Assembly (NCBI GenBank): GCA_016285455.1
Contig: JAEEQS010000003.1
Coordinates: 62,001-126,000, forward strand
Origin: Bacteroidales bacterium
Lineage (GTDB): Bacteria > Bacteroidota > Bacteroidia > Bacteroidales > UBA932
DNA length: 64,000 nt
Reading direction: 5' to 3'
The notes under the pieces: model-generated
Told to the model about the DNA's origin: nothing
The model's database searches: none
The model's input: only the letters and a program-made list of their open reading frames with translations
Made by a program: the position numbers and the translations under genes
Part shown: positions 1 to 8,194 of the stretch, one piece after another
How positions within the stretch are numbered: position 1 is the stretch's first letter
Layout: each line of letters begins with the position of its first letter

Positions 1-1
1 T

Positions 2-565
2 TTGGTTGAAACCGCCCCTACCCAGGCTATTGTAGAAGCCGGAGGAATAGGCTACAAGCTGGAAATCTCTCTCCAGACCTTCACCGATATCCAGAATCTG
101 AAGGAGGTCAAGCTTTATATCTACTACTATGTGAAAGAGGACATTGCCCAGTGGTACGGCTTTGCCAGCAAGGAGGAAAGATATATGTTCACCCTGCTGA
201 TCAACGTCAACGGGGTTGGCCCTAACACTGCCAGAATGATTCTTTCATCGCTGAGCACAGACGAGCTTAAGGCCGCCATAGCCACTGATGACGTCAACAA
301 GATCAAGGCCGTCAAGGGAATAGGCCTCAAAACCGCACAGAAGCTCATCATAGAGCTCAAGGACAAGGTTTCAAAGGGCGCAGACTCCTCTACCCTTCCT
401 CTCGGCCCTGCCGCAAAGAGCCCTGTTGGAGAAGAAGCTCTCGGCGCATTGATAATGCTCGGTTTCAAGAAACCAGACTCCGAAAAGGTGATAGGGGACA
501 TCCTCCGCCAAAATCCGGCCGCTTCCGTAGAGCAAATAATCAAACTCGCCTTGAAGAGATTATAG
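2..565 (+). CDS. ruvA: Holliday junction branch migration protein RuvA (5' partial)
   Basis: RuvA binds four-way DNA junctions as a tetramer and loads the RuvB motor during homologous recombination. The frame is open at the left edge, so roughly the first ten residues of the N-terminal OB-fold are missing and the true start lies outside the window. Two helix-hairpin-helix elements are visible: VNGVGPNTA (around residue 70) and VKGIGLKTAQK (around 105). A proline- and glycine-containing linker leads to a C-terminal domain III (GEEALGALIMLGF) that contacts RuvB. menA follows after 9 bases on the same strand. ruvB is about 19 kb away on the opposite strand, so the two subunits are not in one operon here. 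The assignment is secure. Confidence 0.97.
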   Translation: MVETAPTQAIVEAGGIGYKLEISLQTFTDIQNLKEVKLYIYYYVKEDIAQWYGFASKEERYMFTLLINVNGVGPNTARMILSSLSTDELKAAIATDDVNKIKAVKGIGLKTAQKLIIELKDKVSKGADSSTLPLGPAAKSPVGEEALGALIMLGFKKPDSEKVIGDILRQNPAASVEQIIKLALKRL

Positions 566-574
566 GGATTACAT

Positions 575-1660
575 ATGGAAAACACTTCCATAAAATCATC
601 TCCTACGGTTAAGACAAACTCTCTGAAAGCCTGGATATTAGCCGCCCGCCCAAAAACCCTTACAGGCGCTGCAGCCCCTGTCCTTGTGGGTGCGGTATTG
701 GCCTGGGCTACATTGGTTGGAATAAGCGTTGATTTTTTTCCGAAATCCTGGATTATCCCATCTGCTATTTGCCTGGCGTTTGCCTTGGCTATGCAGATTG
801 ACGCTAATTTCATCAACGATTATTTCGACTGGAAGAAAGGCGCGGACTCCGAGGAAAGACTTGGCCCTGAAAGGGCTTGCTCAAAGGGATGGATAACCCC
901 TAACGCCATGAAGACCGGAATAATCATAACTACCATCATTTCAATACTTTTTGGCCTTCCTCTCATTTATTATGGGGGTATAGCCATGCTTGTCGTTGGT
1001 CTCTTATGTGTTGCCGGAGCTTTCTTTTATACGACAAAGCTTTCATATCGAGGATGGGGAGATGTTATGGTTGTTTTGTTTTTCGGGATAGTTCCCGTGT
1101 TCTTTACTTGGTTTGTTTCAACGCGGAATTTCTACTTGAAGGGCCTGCTTGACGAACGAACCGTAGAGATGATTTATGTCGATTTTGTTTTTATTATCTT
1201 TTATCTGGAAGTTGGGGTGATTTCTATGATATCTGGTTTAGCGGTAGGGCTAGTTACTAATAATCTTTTGATTATCAACAATTATCGCGACAGAGAACTT
1301 GACAAGAAGAATGGAAAGAGAACTCTTGTTGTAAAGTGGGGGGCAAAAACCGCCGAATGGCTCTATCTCGTTAATGGATGCTTAGCAACAATAGGGGCGA
1401 TATTGGTAGGGGGATTTATGAGAAGCGCCTTTAAACTTGGAGCAGAGCTCAACGGGTGGAATTCTTTCCCGTTCTACCTAGTCGTTCCGCTTTTGTTTTT
1501 GCCGTTCTTGTTTTCAGCTCACAGGAAAATGGTCAAGATCAACCACGGAAAAAAGCTTAACGAATCACTAGGGGAGGCTGCAAGGAATATATTGATATTC
1601 AGTGTGTTGTTTGTAATAACTATTATTCTTTCCGTCCTTTCTGTTTGCTATAATCGCTGA
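575..1660 (+). CDS. menA: 1,4-dihydroxy-2-naphthoate polyprenyltransferase
   Basis: MenA is a membrane UbiA-family prenyltransferase that attaches a polyprenyl tail to dihydroxynaphthoate in menaquinone synthesis; menaquinol feeds fumarate reductase (frdAB in this window). Both aspartate-rich metal/diphosphate motifs are present: NDYFDWKKGAD near residue 87 and NNYRDRELDKKNGKRT near 230. ARPKTLTGA near the start and the stretch around LGPERACSKGWITP are typical of Bacteroidales MenA. Multiple hydrophobic segments are evident. At 361 residues it is longer than the usual roughly 300, partly because of an extra hydrophobic segment of about 30 residues before the second motif (around residues 185-220). 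The stop codon lies within one copy of the over-represented ATCGCTGAG word (1653-1661). Function is confident; the meaning of the insertion is unknown. Confidence 0.93.
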   Translation: MENTSIKSSPTVKTNSLKAWILAARPKTLTGAAAPVLVGAVLAWATLVGISVDFFPKSWIIPSAICLAFALAMQIDANFINDYFDWKKGADSEERLGPERACSKGWITPNAMKTGIIITTIISILFGLPLIYYGGIAMLVVGLLCVAGAFFYTTKLSYRGWGDVMVVLFFGIVPVFFTWFVSTRNFYLKGLLDERTVEMIYVDFVFIIFYLEVGVISMISGLAVGLVTNNLLIINNYRDRELDKKNGKRTLVVKWGAKTAEWLYLVNGCLATIGAILVGGFMRSAFKLGAELNGWNSFPFYLVVPLLFLPFLFSAHRKMVKINHGKKLNESLGEAARNILIFSVLFVITIILSVLSVCYNR

Positions 1661-1700
1661 GATTTCATAAATTCGCCTATTGCAAAAACAGTTTTTTGAT

Positions 1701-2876
1701 ATGAAGAACTTTTTCAAATTGATATGCGCTACTGCCCTGGGGCTGATGACTTTGCAGGTGTCGTCTGGTCAGAGTAAGGTTGTCAAATACAAGGCCGAGG
1801 ATATTAAAACCGGAGATTATGTTGCATGGAGCAGCACAAAGAACCGCTACATTGCAATAGACGGAGGATATCGCGGAGACTATGAGAGACGGGTTAAAGT
1901 AAAACTCGATGAGCTTGGGAAACAGGCTGGTTTTTCAGATGTTGCAAAGGACATTGTAGGCATAATAATGTATGTTTTTCCTGACGGGAAAAAACCTGGA
2001 GACCCGGACTGGAGGGCAAGAACCCTTACCGCAAGATTTCCAAACAGCGGTCCTATACCAACAGATAAAGACATAGACAAGAAAAAAGGCCTGCTGTACA
2101 ATATGACTCTCTCCGGCATTTGGAGTCCAGACGGAAAAACAATGAAACACGCTTATGTGATGAGTTTGACGGAATCAAGCAAAAAAATGGTTTACTGCGA
2201 TGAGGATGACGATATTTTCAACAGCAAAAAGTATTCTCCAGACCAGACCAGAATAAGAGACCGGATTATTCTCAAATACGATCATCTTAGCGGCAAGGAA
2301 GATGAGCGCAGGGGAGACCATACCCCAAAACAATATCTTTGTTATGATGTTCTTTCCCGGGAGCTTTATTATAAACCGGAGCCGAAAGAGCGTGTCCAGG
2401 AATATACATACTCGATGGTTGGAAAAAATGGGCGTAATTATAGCGGCTTATATGCAAAAAACATTTGGCGTTACTCGCATTCCGCATACGTGTATAGTTC
2501 TGGATATGACCTGAAACAGGAAGTTACAAAGTACAACGAAAGGAGAGGGGCTTCACATAGAATCAAGCCAAACCACTGGGCGCTGGAGTGTGACAAGAAA
2601 ACGCCTCTGAAGGGCACAACCTCCGGATGGTTTGTTCCTACTGTAGAGGAGATGGCCTGTGGTTCTGACGATTATATTGTAAACCACTCTCTTGAAGACC
2701 TTGCGCGCGTCAGAAAAGACGTAAAACCATTTAAGGTAAACCAAAACTACTGGACTATTCAGGAAGCGGCAGACAACAAGGCCTGCGCTTGGTATTTTGA
2801 CAAGAACTGGATATTGATAGATATGTACCGCAAAAAGAACGCAGAGTTCTGGGTAAGGTGCGTTGCCGTTATTTAA
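1701..2876 (+). CDS. Secreted protein with Lcl/DUF1566-like C-terminal domain, function unknown
   Basis: I do not recognise a specific function. The ATG at 1701 is preferred over an upstream in-frame TTG at 1680 because it gives a clean signal peptide (MKNFFKLICATALGLM..., cleavage near SSGQ). The roughly 390-residue product is rich in charged and aromatic residues. The last 85 residues resemble the Lcl/DUF1566 or Fibrobacter-major-paralogue type of domain common in secreted Bacteroidota proteins: GWFVPTVEEM, then YWTIQEA, then ACAWYF and a terminal WVRCVAVI. The middle third (residues 30-300) matches nothing I can name. It sits 40 bases after menA and 36 bases before gcvH on the same strand. 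Export to the periplasm or cell surface is inferred. The truncated lipoprotein at the right edge of the window carries a related domain. Confidence 0.75.
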   Translation: MKNFFKLICATALGLMTLQVSSGQSKVVKYKAEDIKTGDYVAWSSTKNRYIAIDGGYRGDYERRVKVKLDELGKQAGFSDVAKDIVGIIMYVFPDGKKPGDPDWRARTLTARFPNSGPIPTDKDIDKKKGLLYNMTLSGIWSPDGKTMKHAYVMSLTESSKKMVYCDEDDDIFNSKKYSPDQTRIRDRIILKYDHLSGKEDERRGDHTPKQYLCYDVLSRELYYKPEPKERVQEYTYSMVGKNGRNYSGLYAKNIWRYSHSAYVYSSGYDLKQEVTKYNERRGASHRIKPNHWALECDKKTPLKGTTSGWFVPTVEEMACGSDDYIVNHSLEDLARVRKDVKPFKVNQNYWTIQEAADNKACAWYFDKNWILIDMYRKKNAEFWVRCVAVI

Positions 2877-2912
2877 CTATCTGAAAACAAAACAATTAAA
2901 CATTATAACATT

Positions 2913-3290
2913 ATGAATATTCCTTCAAATCTCAAGTACTCTAACGACCACGAGTGGGTAAGCGTAGAGGGTAACATTGCTACTGTAGGCATTACAGATT
3001 TTGCTCAGAGCGAGCTGGGAGACATTGTCTTCCTCGATATTACCTGCGAGGGTGAAACCCTTGCAGCAGGAGACCAGTTCGGAAGCATTGAGGCCGTAAA
3101 GACCGTAGCTGACGCGCTGATGCCTGTAGGCGGAAAGGTAATTGAAATCAATCCTGACCTGGAGGCCGCTCCAGAAAACGTAAACAAGGATCCTTACGGA
3201 GCCGGCTGGCTGATAAAGGTAGAGATGACAGACCCTTCTGAGGTTGACGCTCTGCTGGACGCCGCCGCTTACGAAGGCATCTGCAAATAA
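2913..3290 (+). CDS. gcvH: Glycine cleavage system H protein
   Basis: GcvH is the lipoylated shuttle of the glycine cleavage complex, passing the aminomethyl group between the P, T and L proteins. Length (125 residues) is normal. The lipoyl-attachment site is visible as [11 protein letters not shown], with Lys63 as the modified residue, and the N-terminal DHEWV is characteristic. No gcvP or gcvT is present in the window. The next gene, 8 bases downstream, is a threonine aldolase, which makes glycine from threonine, so the pair may form a glycine production and use unit. This is an inference from adjacency. Confidence 0.97.
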   Translation: MNIPSNLKYSNDHEWVSVEGNIATVGITDFAQSELGDIVFLDITCEGETLAAGDQFGSIEAVKTVADALMPVGGKVIEINPDLEAAPENVNKDPYGAGWLIKVEMTDPSEVDALLDAAAYEGICK

Positions 3291-3298
3291 AACAGTTA

Positions 3299-4357
3299 AT
3301 GAAAAAATGCTCTTTCGGGAGTGACAACCACTCCGGTATCCATCCTTCCATTCTTCAGGCAATAGAGCGTGCAAACGAGGGCTATTGCTTCGGCTATGGA
3401 GAAGATGAATACACAGAAGGGGTTCTGGGACAAATCGAGGCCTTGCTGGGTAATGACTGCAAGGCCCTTTTTGTGCTCAACGGAACCGGCGCAAACGTAG
3501 TGTCCCTGGCATCTTTCCTGAAGCCTTTCAGCACCATACTTGCCCCGTCCTGTGCCCATATAATCGAAGACGAATGCGGTGCAGTTGAAAGATTTTCCTC
3601 CTGCAGAATAACCCCGCTGGAGCAGGATGGCGGAAAGGTATCAGTTGAAACCGTTAGGGCTCAGCTGAAGTTTGGAGACCAGCACAAGGTCCAGCCGGCA
3701 ATACTGTCCATTTCCCAGCCAACGGAGTTTGAAACCCTGTATTCCGTAGAAGAAATCAGGGCCCTGGCAGATCTGATGCATTCGGTAGGGGGTTACATCC
3801 ACGTAGATGGCTCCAGGATATCCAATGCCGCAGCCGCAATGAATATTTCAATCAAGGAAATGATTGCGGATACAGGCGTGGATGTGCTGAGTTTTGGAGG
3901 CACAAAAAACGGGCTTCTGATAGGGGAAGCTGTGGTGATTTTCGGCCTGGAAAGAAACAGGGAAATGGCCCAAAACCTTGCCTACATACGCAAGCAGGCA
4001 ACCCAGCTCTACTCCAAGAACCGTTTTATTGCCGCCCAGTTTGAGGCCTATCTGAAAGACAATCTCTATCTGAAAATGGCCGCGCACTCCAACTCTATGG
4101 CAAAATATCTGGAGAAAAAACTCAGAGAATCCTCAGCGATGGACAAAGGAGTGTACTTTACCCAGAGCGTAGACACGAACGGAGTGTATGTTTCCCTTTC
4201 TCCGCTCAGCGATGAGCAGTTGGATTATCTCAGGGAAAAATACATTTTCTACGTCTGGAGAGAAAACATCAAGGAAGTCCGCCTTATGTGCTCATTCCGG
4301 ACCACAGAAGCGGATATAGACAGTTTTGTTGCCGATCTGGAGAAGATTTTAGCCTAA
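3299..4357 (+). CDS. ltaE: Low-specificity L-threonine aldolase
   Basis: A PLP-dependent enzyme of the beta-eliminating lyase/threonine aldolase family that cleaves L-threonine or allo-threonine to glycine and acetaldehyde. At 352 residues it is full length. The Schiff-base lysine is in SFGGTKNG (Lys203), and Asp170 in HVDGSR is positioned to contact the pyridine nitrogen. The N-terminal SDNHSGIHP matches the family's substrate-loop region. It follows gcvH closely, is probably co-transcribed with it, and is followed by a strong intrinsic terminator. A related PLP lyase cannot be excluded, but the motifs fit threonine aldolase best. Confidence 0.9.
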   Translation: MKKCSFGSDNHSGIHPSILQAIERANEGYCFGYGEDEYTEGVLGQIEALLGNDCKALFVLNGTGANVVSLASFLKPFSTILAPSCAHIIEDECGAVERFSSCRITPLEQDGGKVSVETVRAQLKFGDQHKVQPAILSISQPTEFETLYSVEEIRALADLMHSVGGYIHVDGSRISNAAAAMNISIKEMIADTGVDVLSFGGTKNGLLIGEAVVIFGLERNREMAQNLAYIRKQATQLYSKNRFIAAQFEAYLKDNLYLKMAAHSNSMAKYLEKKLRESSAMDKGVYFTQSVDTNGVYVSLSPLSDEQLDYLREKYIFYVWRENIKEVRLMCSFRTTEADIDSFVADLEKILA

Positions 4358-4374
4358 AAAGATGCTGAAAACGT

Positions 4375-4403
4375 AAAAATAGCCCGTTTTTCGGGCTATT
4401 TTT
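4375..4403 (+). terminator. Intrinsic terminator after ltaE
   Basis: A near-perfect hairpin with a 12-bp stem (AAAAATAGCCCG pairing with CGGGCTATTTTT) and a 5-base T loop, ending in a T run. The A run on the left arm means it can also terminate transcription arriving from mnmG on the opposite strand. Confidence 0.93.
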
Positions 4404-4689
4404 GTTTCAGACGGGTTCCCATCGGGTTTAAGGGGAGAACTCTTAAAATAGGGGTGTTTCTGAAGGCCGATTTTTTGAGTGTTCCACGGGGAACAATTTG
4501 GGCTTATATTATTTTATTTCAGCATATTATCTTAAATTACCTAAAGTATTGCATTAAAAGAAGCAGTGCTTTGCGGGAGAAGAAAAACACTAAAAAACAA
4601 GCATAAAGCAAAACTTTAGATAATAGATTCTAAAAGATTGTTAATAAGACGTTTTTATTTTATCAACAAATCTATTGCTTGAAGAAAAA
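4404..4689. other. AT-rich intergenic region between convergent ltaE and mnmG
   Basis: About 285 bases without a credible gene between two convergent genes, AT-rich from about 4500 onward. It holds a parS-like imperfect palindrome (4480-4495), one TTATCAACA word (4660-4668) and TGTTAATAA (4639-4647, reverse complement TTATTAACA). A gap this long between convergent genes is exceptional here, where most convergent pairs abut or overlap. A role in chromosome segregation or replication is possible but unproven. Confidence 0.5.
4480..4495. other. parS-like site, one mismatch
   Basis: TGTTCCACGGGGAACA, which differs by one base from the perfect palindrome found about 590 bases away inside mnmG. 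The general ParB-binding consensus is TGTTNCACGTGNAACA. Here one central base of CACGTG is changed. ParB binding is inferred. Confidence 0.5.
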
Positions 4690-6690
4690 TCAGCGTCCAA
4701 AATAGACCAAAAGAACGGAAATATCCGCAGGGCTTACTCCGGAGATTCTGGAAGCTTGTGCAATCGTCTGCGGCTTATAGCGCATAAGCTTCATTCTGCC
4801 TTCCATAGACAGAGAGGTAACCTTCATATAGTCAAAATCCTGCGGTATCTTAAGCTCTTCCAGACGGGCCATACGATTAGCTGCTATTTGTTCTCTCTGA
4901 ACGTATCCACGATATTTGACAGATGTTTCAGCGGCAGAGAGAATCTCTGAGCCCAACGAGTTCTTTCCCACCGGAGAAAAACCATAAGGGCGGAATGGAA
5001 GCCTGATTCCGTCTGCAGTATCGGTTACAGGATGGGCTTTTTCTGTTTTTGATATGGTTTCCTTGATTGCTGTTCCACGTGGAACAATTCCAAGAATATC
5101 GTTCAGGGCAACATCTGGCCTCATTAGTAAGGCTGAGGCCTTTTTGCCTTCCGTAATATTTTCTGCAGAAACTGCGGCGTTGAAAGATTTTGGAGAAACA
5201 GTATCGCCATCCAGAATTGAGACAATCTTGTTTATCGCACCATATTTGTCCTTCATAAGATCCAGCCTGGCTTTTGAAGCAAGGCCTAAATCGTAGCCGA
5301 TTTTTGTCAGGCGGCAGTCTGCATTGTCCTGCCGGAGAAGTATGCGGAATTCGGCCCTTGACGTAAACATTCTGTAAGGCTCATCCACGCCTTTGGTAAC
5401 AAGATCGTCTATCAGAACACCGATGTAAGACTGGTTTCTTGCAAGAACCAAAGGCTGGCGTTTCTGGACGGAAAGCGTTGCGTTTATGCCCGCCATCAAG
5501 CCCTGCGCTCCAGCTTCCTCGTAGCCTGTGGTTCCGTTGACCTGGCCGGCAAAATAAAGTCCTGAAATCTGCTTTGACTCCAGGGTCGGCCAAAGCTGGG
5601 TCGGAGGAAAATAATCGTATTCCACGGCGTAGGCGGGGCGGAAAATCTCCGCGGTTTCCAAGCCTTCTATGTGGCGTACGGCCTCTATCTGAATATCCAT
5701 CGGCAGAGAAGAAGAAAATCCCTGCAGATAGTATTCGTTGGTGTTCCAGCCTTCCGGTTCAAGGAATAGAAGGTGCTGGTCCTTGTCTGCAAAAGTGCGG
5801 AGCTTGTCCTCTATGCTAGGGCAATATCTTGGCCCGATTCCCTTGATTTTTCCGGAAAAGAGGGGCGAGTCTTTGAAGCCTTTTTTGAGAATTGAGTGAA
5901 CCTTAGGGTTTGTATGAACCAGATAGCAGCATCTCTGCTCAACATTTGTCTGCACGGAAGACGGAACATTAAGGAAAGAAAAGCGCCCCGGATTCTCATC
6001 TCCAAGCTGGACCTCCAGACGTGAAATGTCTATGGATTTTATGTCAATTCTCGGCGGAGTTCCGGTTTTCATCCTGCCGGATTCTATGCCGAATTGGGCA
6101 AGTTTTTCCGTCAAAGAAAGTGATGATGGCTCGCCGATTCTTCCTCCTTCTGCGGAGTTCCTTCCAATGAAAAGACGTCCGTTAAGAAATGTTCCGGCGG
6201 TAAGTATAACCTTGCTTGCGGCAAACTCAGCGCCCATAGAAGTAACAACTCCGCGGACTACATGGTCATATCCTTTAGTTCTTCTCTTGAAGGTATCTAT
6301 CACTAGATCCGTTACTGTGTCCTGCCAGATATGAAGACCGGGAGTGTGCTCCAGAAGATATCTCCAGTTGAGTATGAAATACTGACGGTCGCACTGGGCT
6401 CTAGGACTCCAGACGGCCGGGCCTTTGGAGCTGTTGAGCATACGGAACTGGATTGTGGAGGCGTCAGTAACAAGGCCCATTCCACCGCCAAGCGCGTCTA
6501 TTTCTCTGACTATCTGACCTTTAGCTATTCCACCAACGGCCGGATTGCAAGACATCTGGGCTATCTTGTTCATATCCATCGTAATGAGCAGAACGCTGCA
6601 GCCCATCCTGGCGGCCGAAAGAGCGGCCTCGCAGCCGGCGTGTCCGCCGCCCACAACTATCACATCATATTTTCTGCCCATACGGCTCAT
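4690..6690 (-). CDS. mnmG: tRNA uridine-5-carboxymethylaminomethyl modification enzyme MnmG (GidA)
   Basis: With MnmE, MnmG builds the 5-carboxymethylaminomethyl group on wobble uridine 34 of certain tRNAs, using FAD. The Rossmann motif [12 protein letters not shown] (residues 12-23), [12 protein letters not shown] (48-59), the [13 protein letters not shown] segment and the C-terminal [11 protein letters not shown] are all diagnostic. At 666 residues it is 30-40 longer than typical. The extra length maps to a poorly conserved stretch around residues 531-580, between the ALLMRPDV segment and [12 protein letters not shown] perfect parS-type palindrome is encoded exactly there (residues 535-540). 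The gene starts 3 bases after ybeY and is probably co-transcribed with it. Confidence 0.97.
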   Translation of the reverse strand: MSRMGRKYDVIVVGGGHAGCEAALSAARMGCSVLLITMDMNKIAQMSCNPAVGGIAKGQIVREIDALGGGMGLVTDASTIQFRMLNSSKGPAVWSPRAQCDRQYFILNWRYLLEHTPGLHIWQDTVTDLVIDTFKRRTKGYDHVVRGVVTSMGAEFAASKVILTAGTFLNGRLFIGRNSAEGGRIGEPSSLSLTEKLAQFGIESGRMKTGTPPRIDIKSIDISRLEVQLGDENPGRFSFLNVPSSVQTNVEQRCCYLVHTNPKVHSILKKGFKDSPLFSGKIKGIGPRYCPSIEDKLRTFADKDQHLLFLEPEGWNTNEYYLQGFSSSLPMDIQIEAVRHIEGLETAEIFRPAYAVEYDYFPPTQLWPTLESKQISGLYFAGQVNGTTGYEEAGAQGLMAGINATLSVQKRQPLVLARNQSYIGVLIDDLVTKGVDEPYRMFTSRAEFRILLRQDNADCRLTKIGYDLGLASKARLDLMKDKYGAINKIVSILDGDTVSPKSFNAAVSAENITEGKKASALLMRPDVALNDILGIVPRGTAIKETISKTEKAHPVTDTADGIRLPFRPYGFSPVGKNSLGSEILSAAETSVKYRGYVQREQIAANRMARLEELKIPQDFDYMKVTSLSMEGRMKLMRYKPQTIAQASRISGVSPADISVLLVYFGR
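5071..5086. other. Perfect parS-type palindrome inside mnmG
   Basis: TGTTCCACGTGGAACA is a perfect 16-bp palindrome that fits the general chromosomal ParB-binding consensus TGTTNCACGTGNAACA. It lies in the codons for MnmG residues 535-540, in a segment that looks like an insertion relative to other MnmG proteins. The sequence match is directly visible; ParB binding is inference. Confidence 0.75.
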
Positions 6691-6693
6691 AGG

Positions 6694-7161
6694 TTATTTC
6701 TTGTATCCAACAGATATTTTATCAGCATCAAAATCGCTGAGGAGAAATTTAAGGCTTTTGTTTTCCGCAGCTCTCATCTTCTTTTGCCGATAAGGCGTGA
6801 TATCATCTTCACCGGAAAGATGAAGGATGCCGTGGATGATTACCCTCAGCAGTTCGCACTTGAAGGCAGGAGAAAACATTTGGCGGTATTGGGCAGAATT
6901 TGCCAGAACGGTGTCTAGGCTTATGAAAAGGTCTCCGCTGACCAGATTGTCCTCACAATAGTCAAAGGTGATTATGTCTGTGTAGTAATTGTGGCCCAAA
7001 GAGGTTTTGTTGATGTTGAGAAGATAGGGGTCTGTGCAGAAGATTATGTTGATTTCTCCCATCTTGTATCCCCTGTCTTTCAGGATTTTGCCAATCCACT
7101 TGCTTATAACAGCCTTGCCGCTAAGCCGGCTGCTGAGGTCCTGGTCTGTAAAGTGCAACAT
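6694..7161 (-). CDS. ybeY: Endoribonuclease YbeY (rRNA maturation factor)
   Basis: YbeY is a metal-dependent RNase involved in 16S rRNA 3' maturation and ribosome quality control. At 155 residues it is normal length. The metal-binding helix appears as HGILHLSGEDD. The canonical motif is HGxLHLxGYDH, and here the third histidine position is not a histidine, a change I believe is common in Bacteroidota. The segment IIFCTDPYLLNINKTSLGHN with DIITFDY is also typical. It leads into mnmG with a 3-base gap. A copy of ATCGCTGAG lies at its 3' end, encoding LSD in the opposite orientation. Confidence 0.92.
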   Translation of the reverse strand: MLHFTDQDLSSRLSGKAVISKWIGKILKDRGYKMGEINIIFCTDPYLLNINKTSLGHNYYTDIITFDYCEDNLVSGDLFISLDTVLANSAQYRQMFSPAFKCELLRVIIHGILHLSGEDDITPYRQKKMRAAENKSLKFLLSDFDADKISVGYKK

Positions 7162-7198
7162 TGATGTTTTATTGATAATGCCCTGTTATGTAATTTCC

Positions 7199-7206
7199 TA
7201 TCTTTG
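7199..7206 (+). promoter_or_regulatory. -7 promoter element for mdh
   Basis: TATCTTTG matches the Bacteroidota primary-sigma -7 consensus TAnnTTTG and lies 31 bases before the mdh ATG. No clear -33 TTTG is seen. Confidence 0.6.
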
Positions 7207-7212
7207 TAAGCA

Positions 7213-7220
7213 CAAATTTA
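7213..7220 (-). promoter_or_regulatory. -7 promoter element for ybeY-mnmG
   Basis: On the minus strand the sequence reads TAAATTTG, matching TAnnTTTG, about 50 bases before the ybeY start. It lies between the mdh -7 element and the mdh start, so the two divergent promoters interdigitate. Confidence 0.5.
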
Positions 7221-7237
7221 TCTAAAAATTAGAGTTT

Positions 7238-8179
7238 ATGGCTAAAGTATCTGTTATTGGCGCCGGTAATGTTGGCGCTTCATGCGTAGAGGCTATGCTT
7301 CATCTGAATTTCTGCTCAGAGATTGTGCTTCTGGATATCAAGGAAGGCATCTCAGAGGGAAAGGCAATGGATATGATGCAGGCCGCCAAGCAGTACGGAA
7401 CAAACACTAAAATAATCGGAGTAACAAACGATTACTCTAAAACCGCAGATTCAGACGTAGTTATCATCACTTCCGGTATTCCAAGAAAGCCGGGAATGAC
7501 CAGAGAGGAACTCATCGGAGTCAATTCCAAGATTGTTTCAAGCGTTACAGAGAACGTTCTCAAATTCTCTCCTAAGGCTGTGATTATGGTTATTGCAAAT
7601 CCTATGGATCCTATGACTTACCTGACTCTGAAGAAGAATAATCTTCCTAAGCATCAGGTTGTTGGAATGGGCGGCCAGCTGGATTCAAGCCGTTTCACCT
7701 ACTATCTTGCACAGGCTCTGGATGTTCCTGTAAGCGATATAGACTGTATGGTTATCGGCGGCCATGGAGACAAGACTATGATTCCTCTGATCCGCTTTGC
7801 AACATACAAGGGAATTCCTGTAACCAAGCTCCTGAGCAAGGAGGTATGTGACAAGGTTGTAGCAGATACTATGGTTGGCGGCGCTACCCTTACCAAACTC
7901 CTGGGAACCAGCGCCTGGTACGCTCCTGGAATGAGCGCAGCCACAATGGCTAAATCCATTGTGATGAACGAGAGGAAGATGATCCCTTGCTGCTGCTATC
8001 TGGAAGGCGAATACGGAGAGAATGACCTTTGCATCGGCGTTCCTGCAATCGTAGGAAAAGGCGGATGGGAAAAGATTGTTGAACTTGAGCTCAACGATGA
8101 GGAAAAGGCTCTCTTCAAAGCCAGCGCAGATGCTACCCGCAACACCGCAAACGTACTTAAAGAGCAGAATATAATCTAA
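7238..8179 (+). CDS. mdh: Malate dehydrogenase
   Basis: NAD-dependent malate dehydrogenase of the LDH-like type, interconverting oxaloacetate and malate in the cytoplasm. In Bacteroidales it supplies malate for the fumarate and succinate branch that ends at fumarate reductase (frdAB here). The 313-residue protein has the nucleotide-binding GAGNVGA (residues 8-14), the substrate loop RKPGMTR (83-89), Arg152, and the catalytic His176 in IGGHGDKT. Arg in the mobile loop, with no LDH-type glutamine in this region, supports malate over lactate. tonB follows after 15 bases on the same strand. Confidence 0.97.
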   Translation: MAKVSVIGAGNVGASCVEAMLHLNFCSEIVLLDIKEGISEGKAMDMMQAAKQYGTNTKIIGVTNDYSKTADSDVVIITSGIPRKPGMTREELIGVNSKIVSSVTENVLKFSPKAVIMVIANPMDPMTYLTLKKNNLPKHQVVGMGGQLDSSRFTYYLAQALDVPVSDIDCMVIGGHGDKTMIPLIRFATYKGIPVTKLLSKEVCDKVVADTMVGGATLTKLLGTSAWYAPGMSAATMAKSIVMNERKMIPCCCYLEGEYGENDLCIGVPAIVGKGGWEKIVELELNDEEKALFKASADATRNTANVLKEQNII

Positions 8180-8194
8180 TAAAAATCAAGCTAT

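Noticed and set aside
127..816. A 229-codon minus-strand open frame across ruvA and menA
   Set aside because: It runs antisense to two well-conserved genes and has no recognisable features; such shadow frames are common here.
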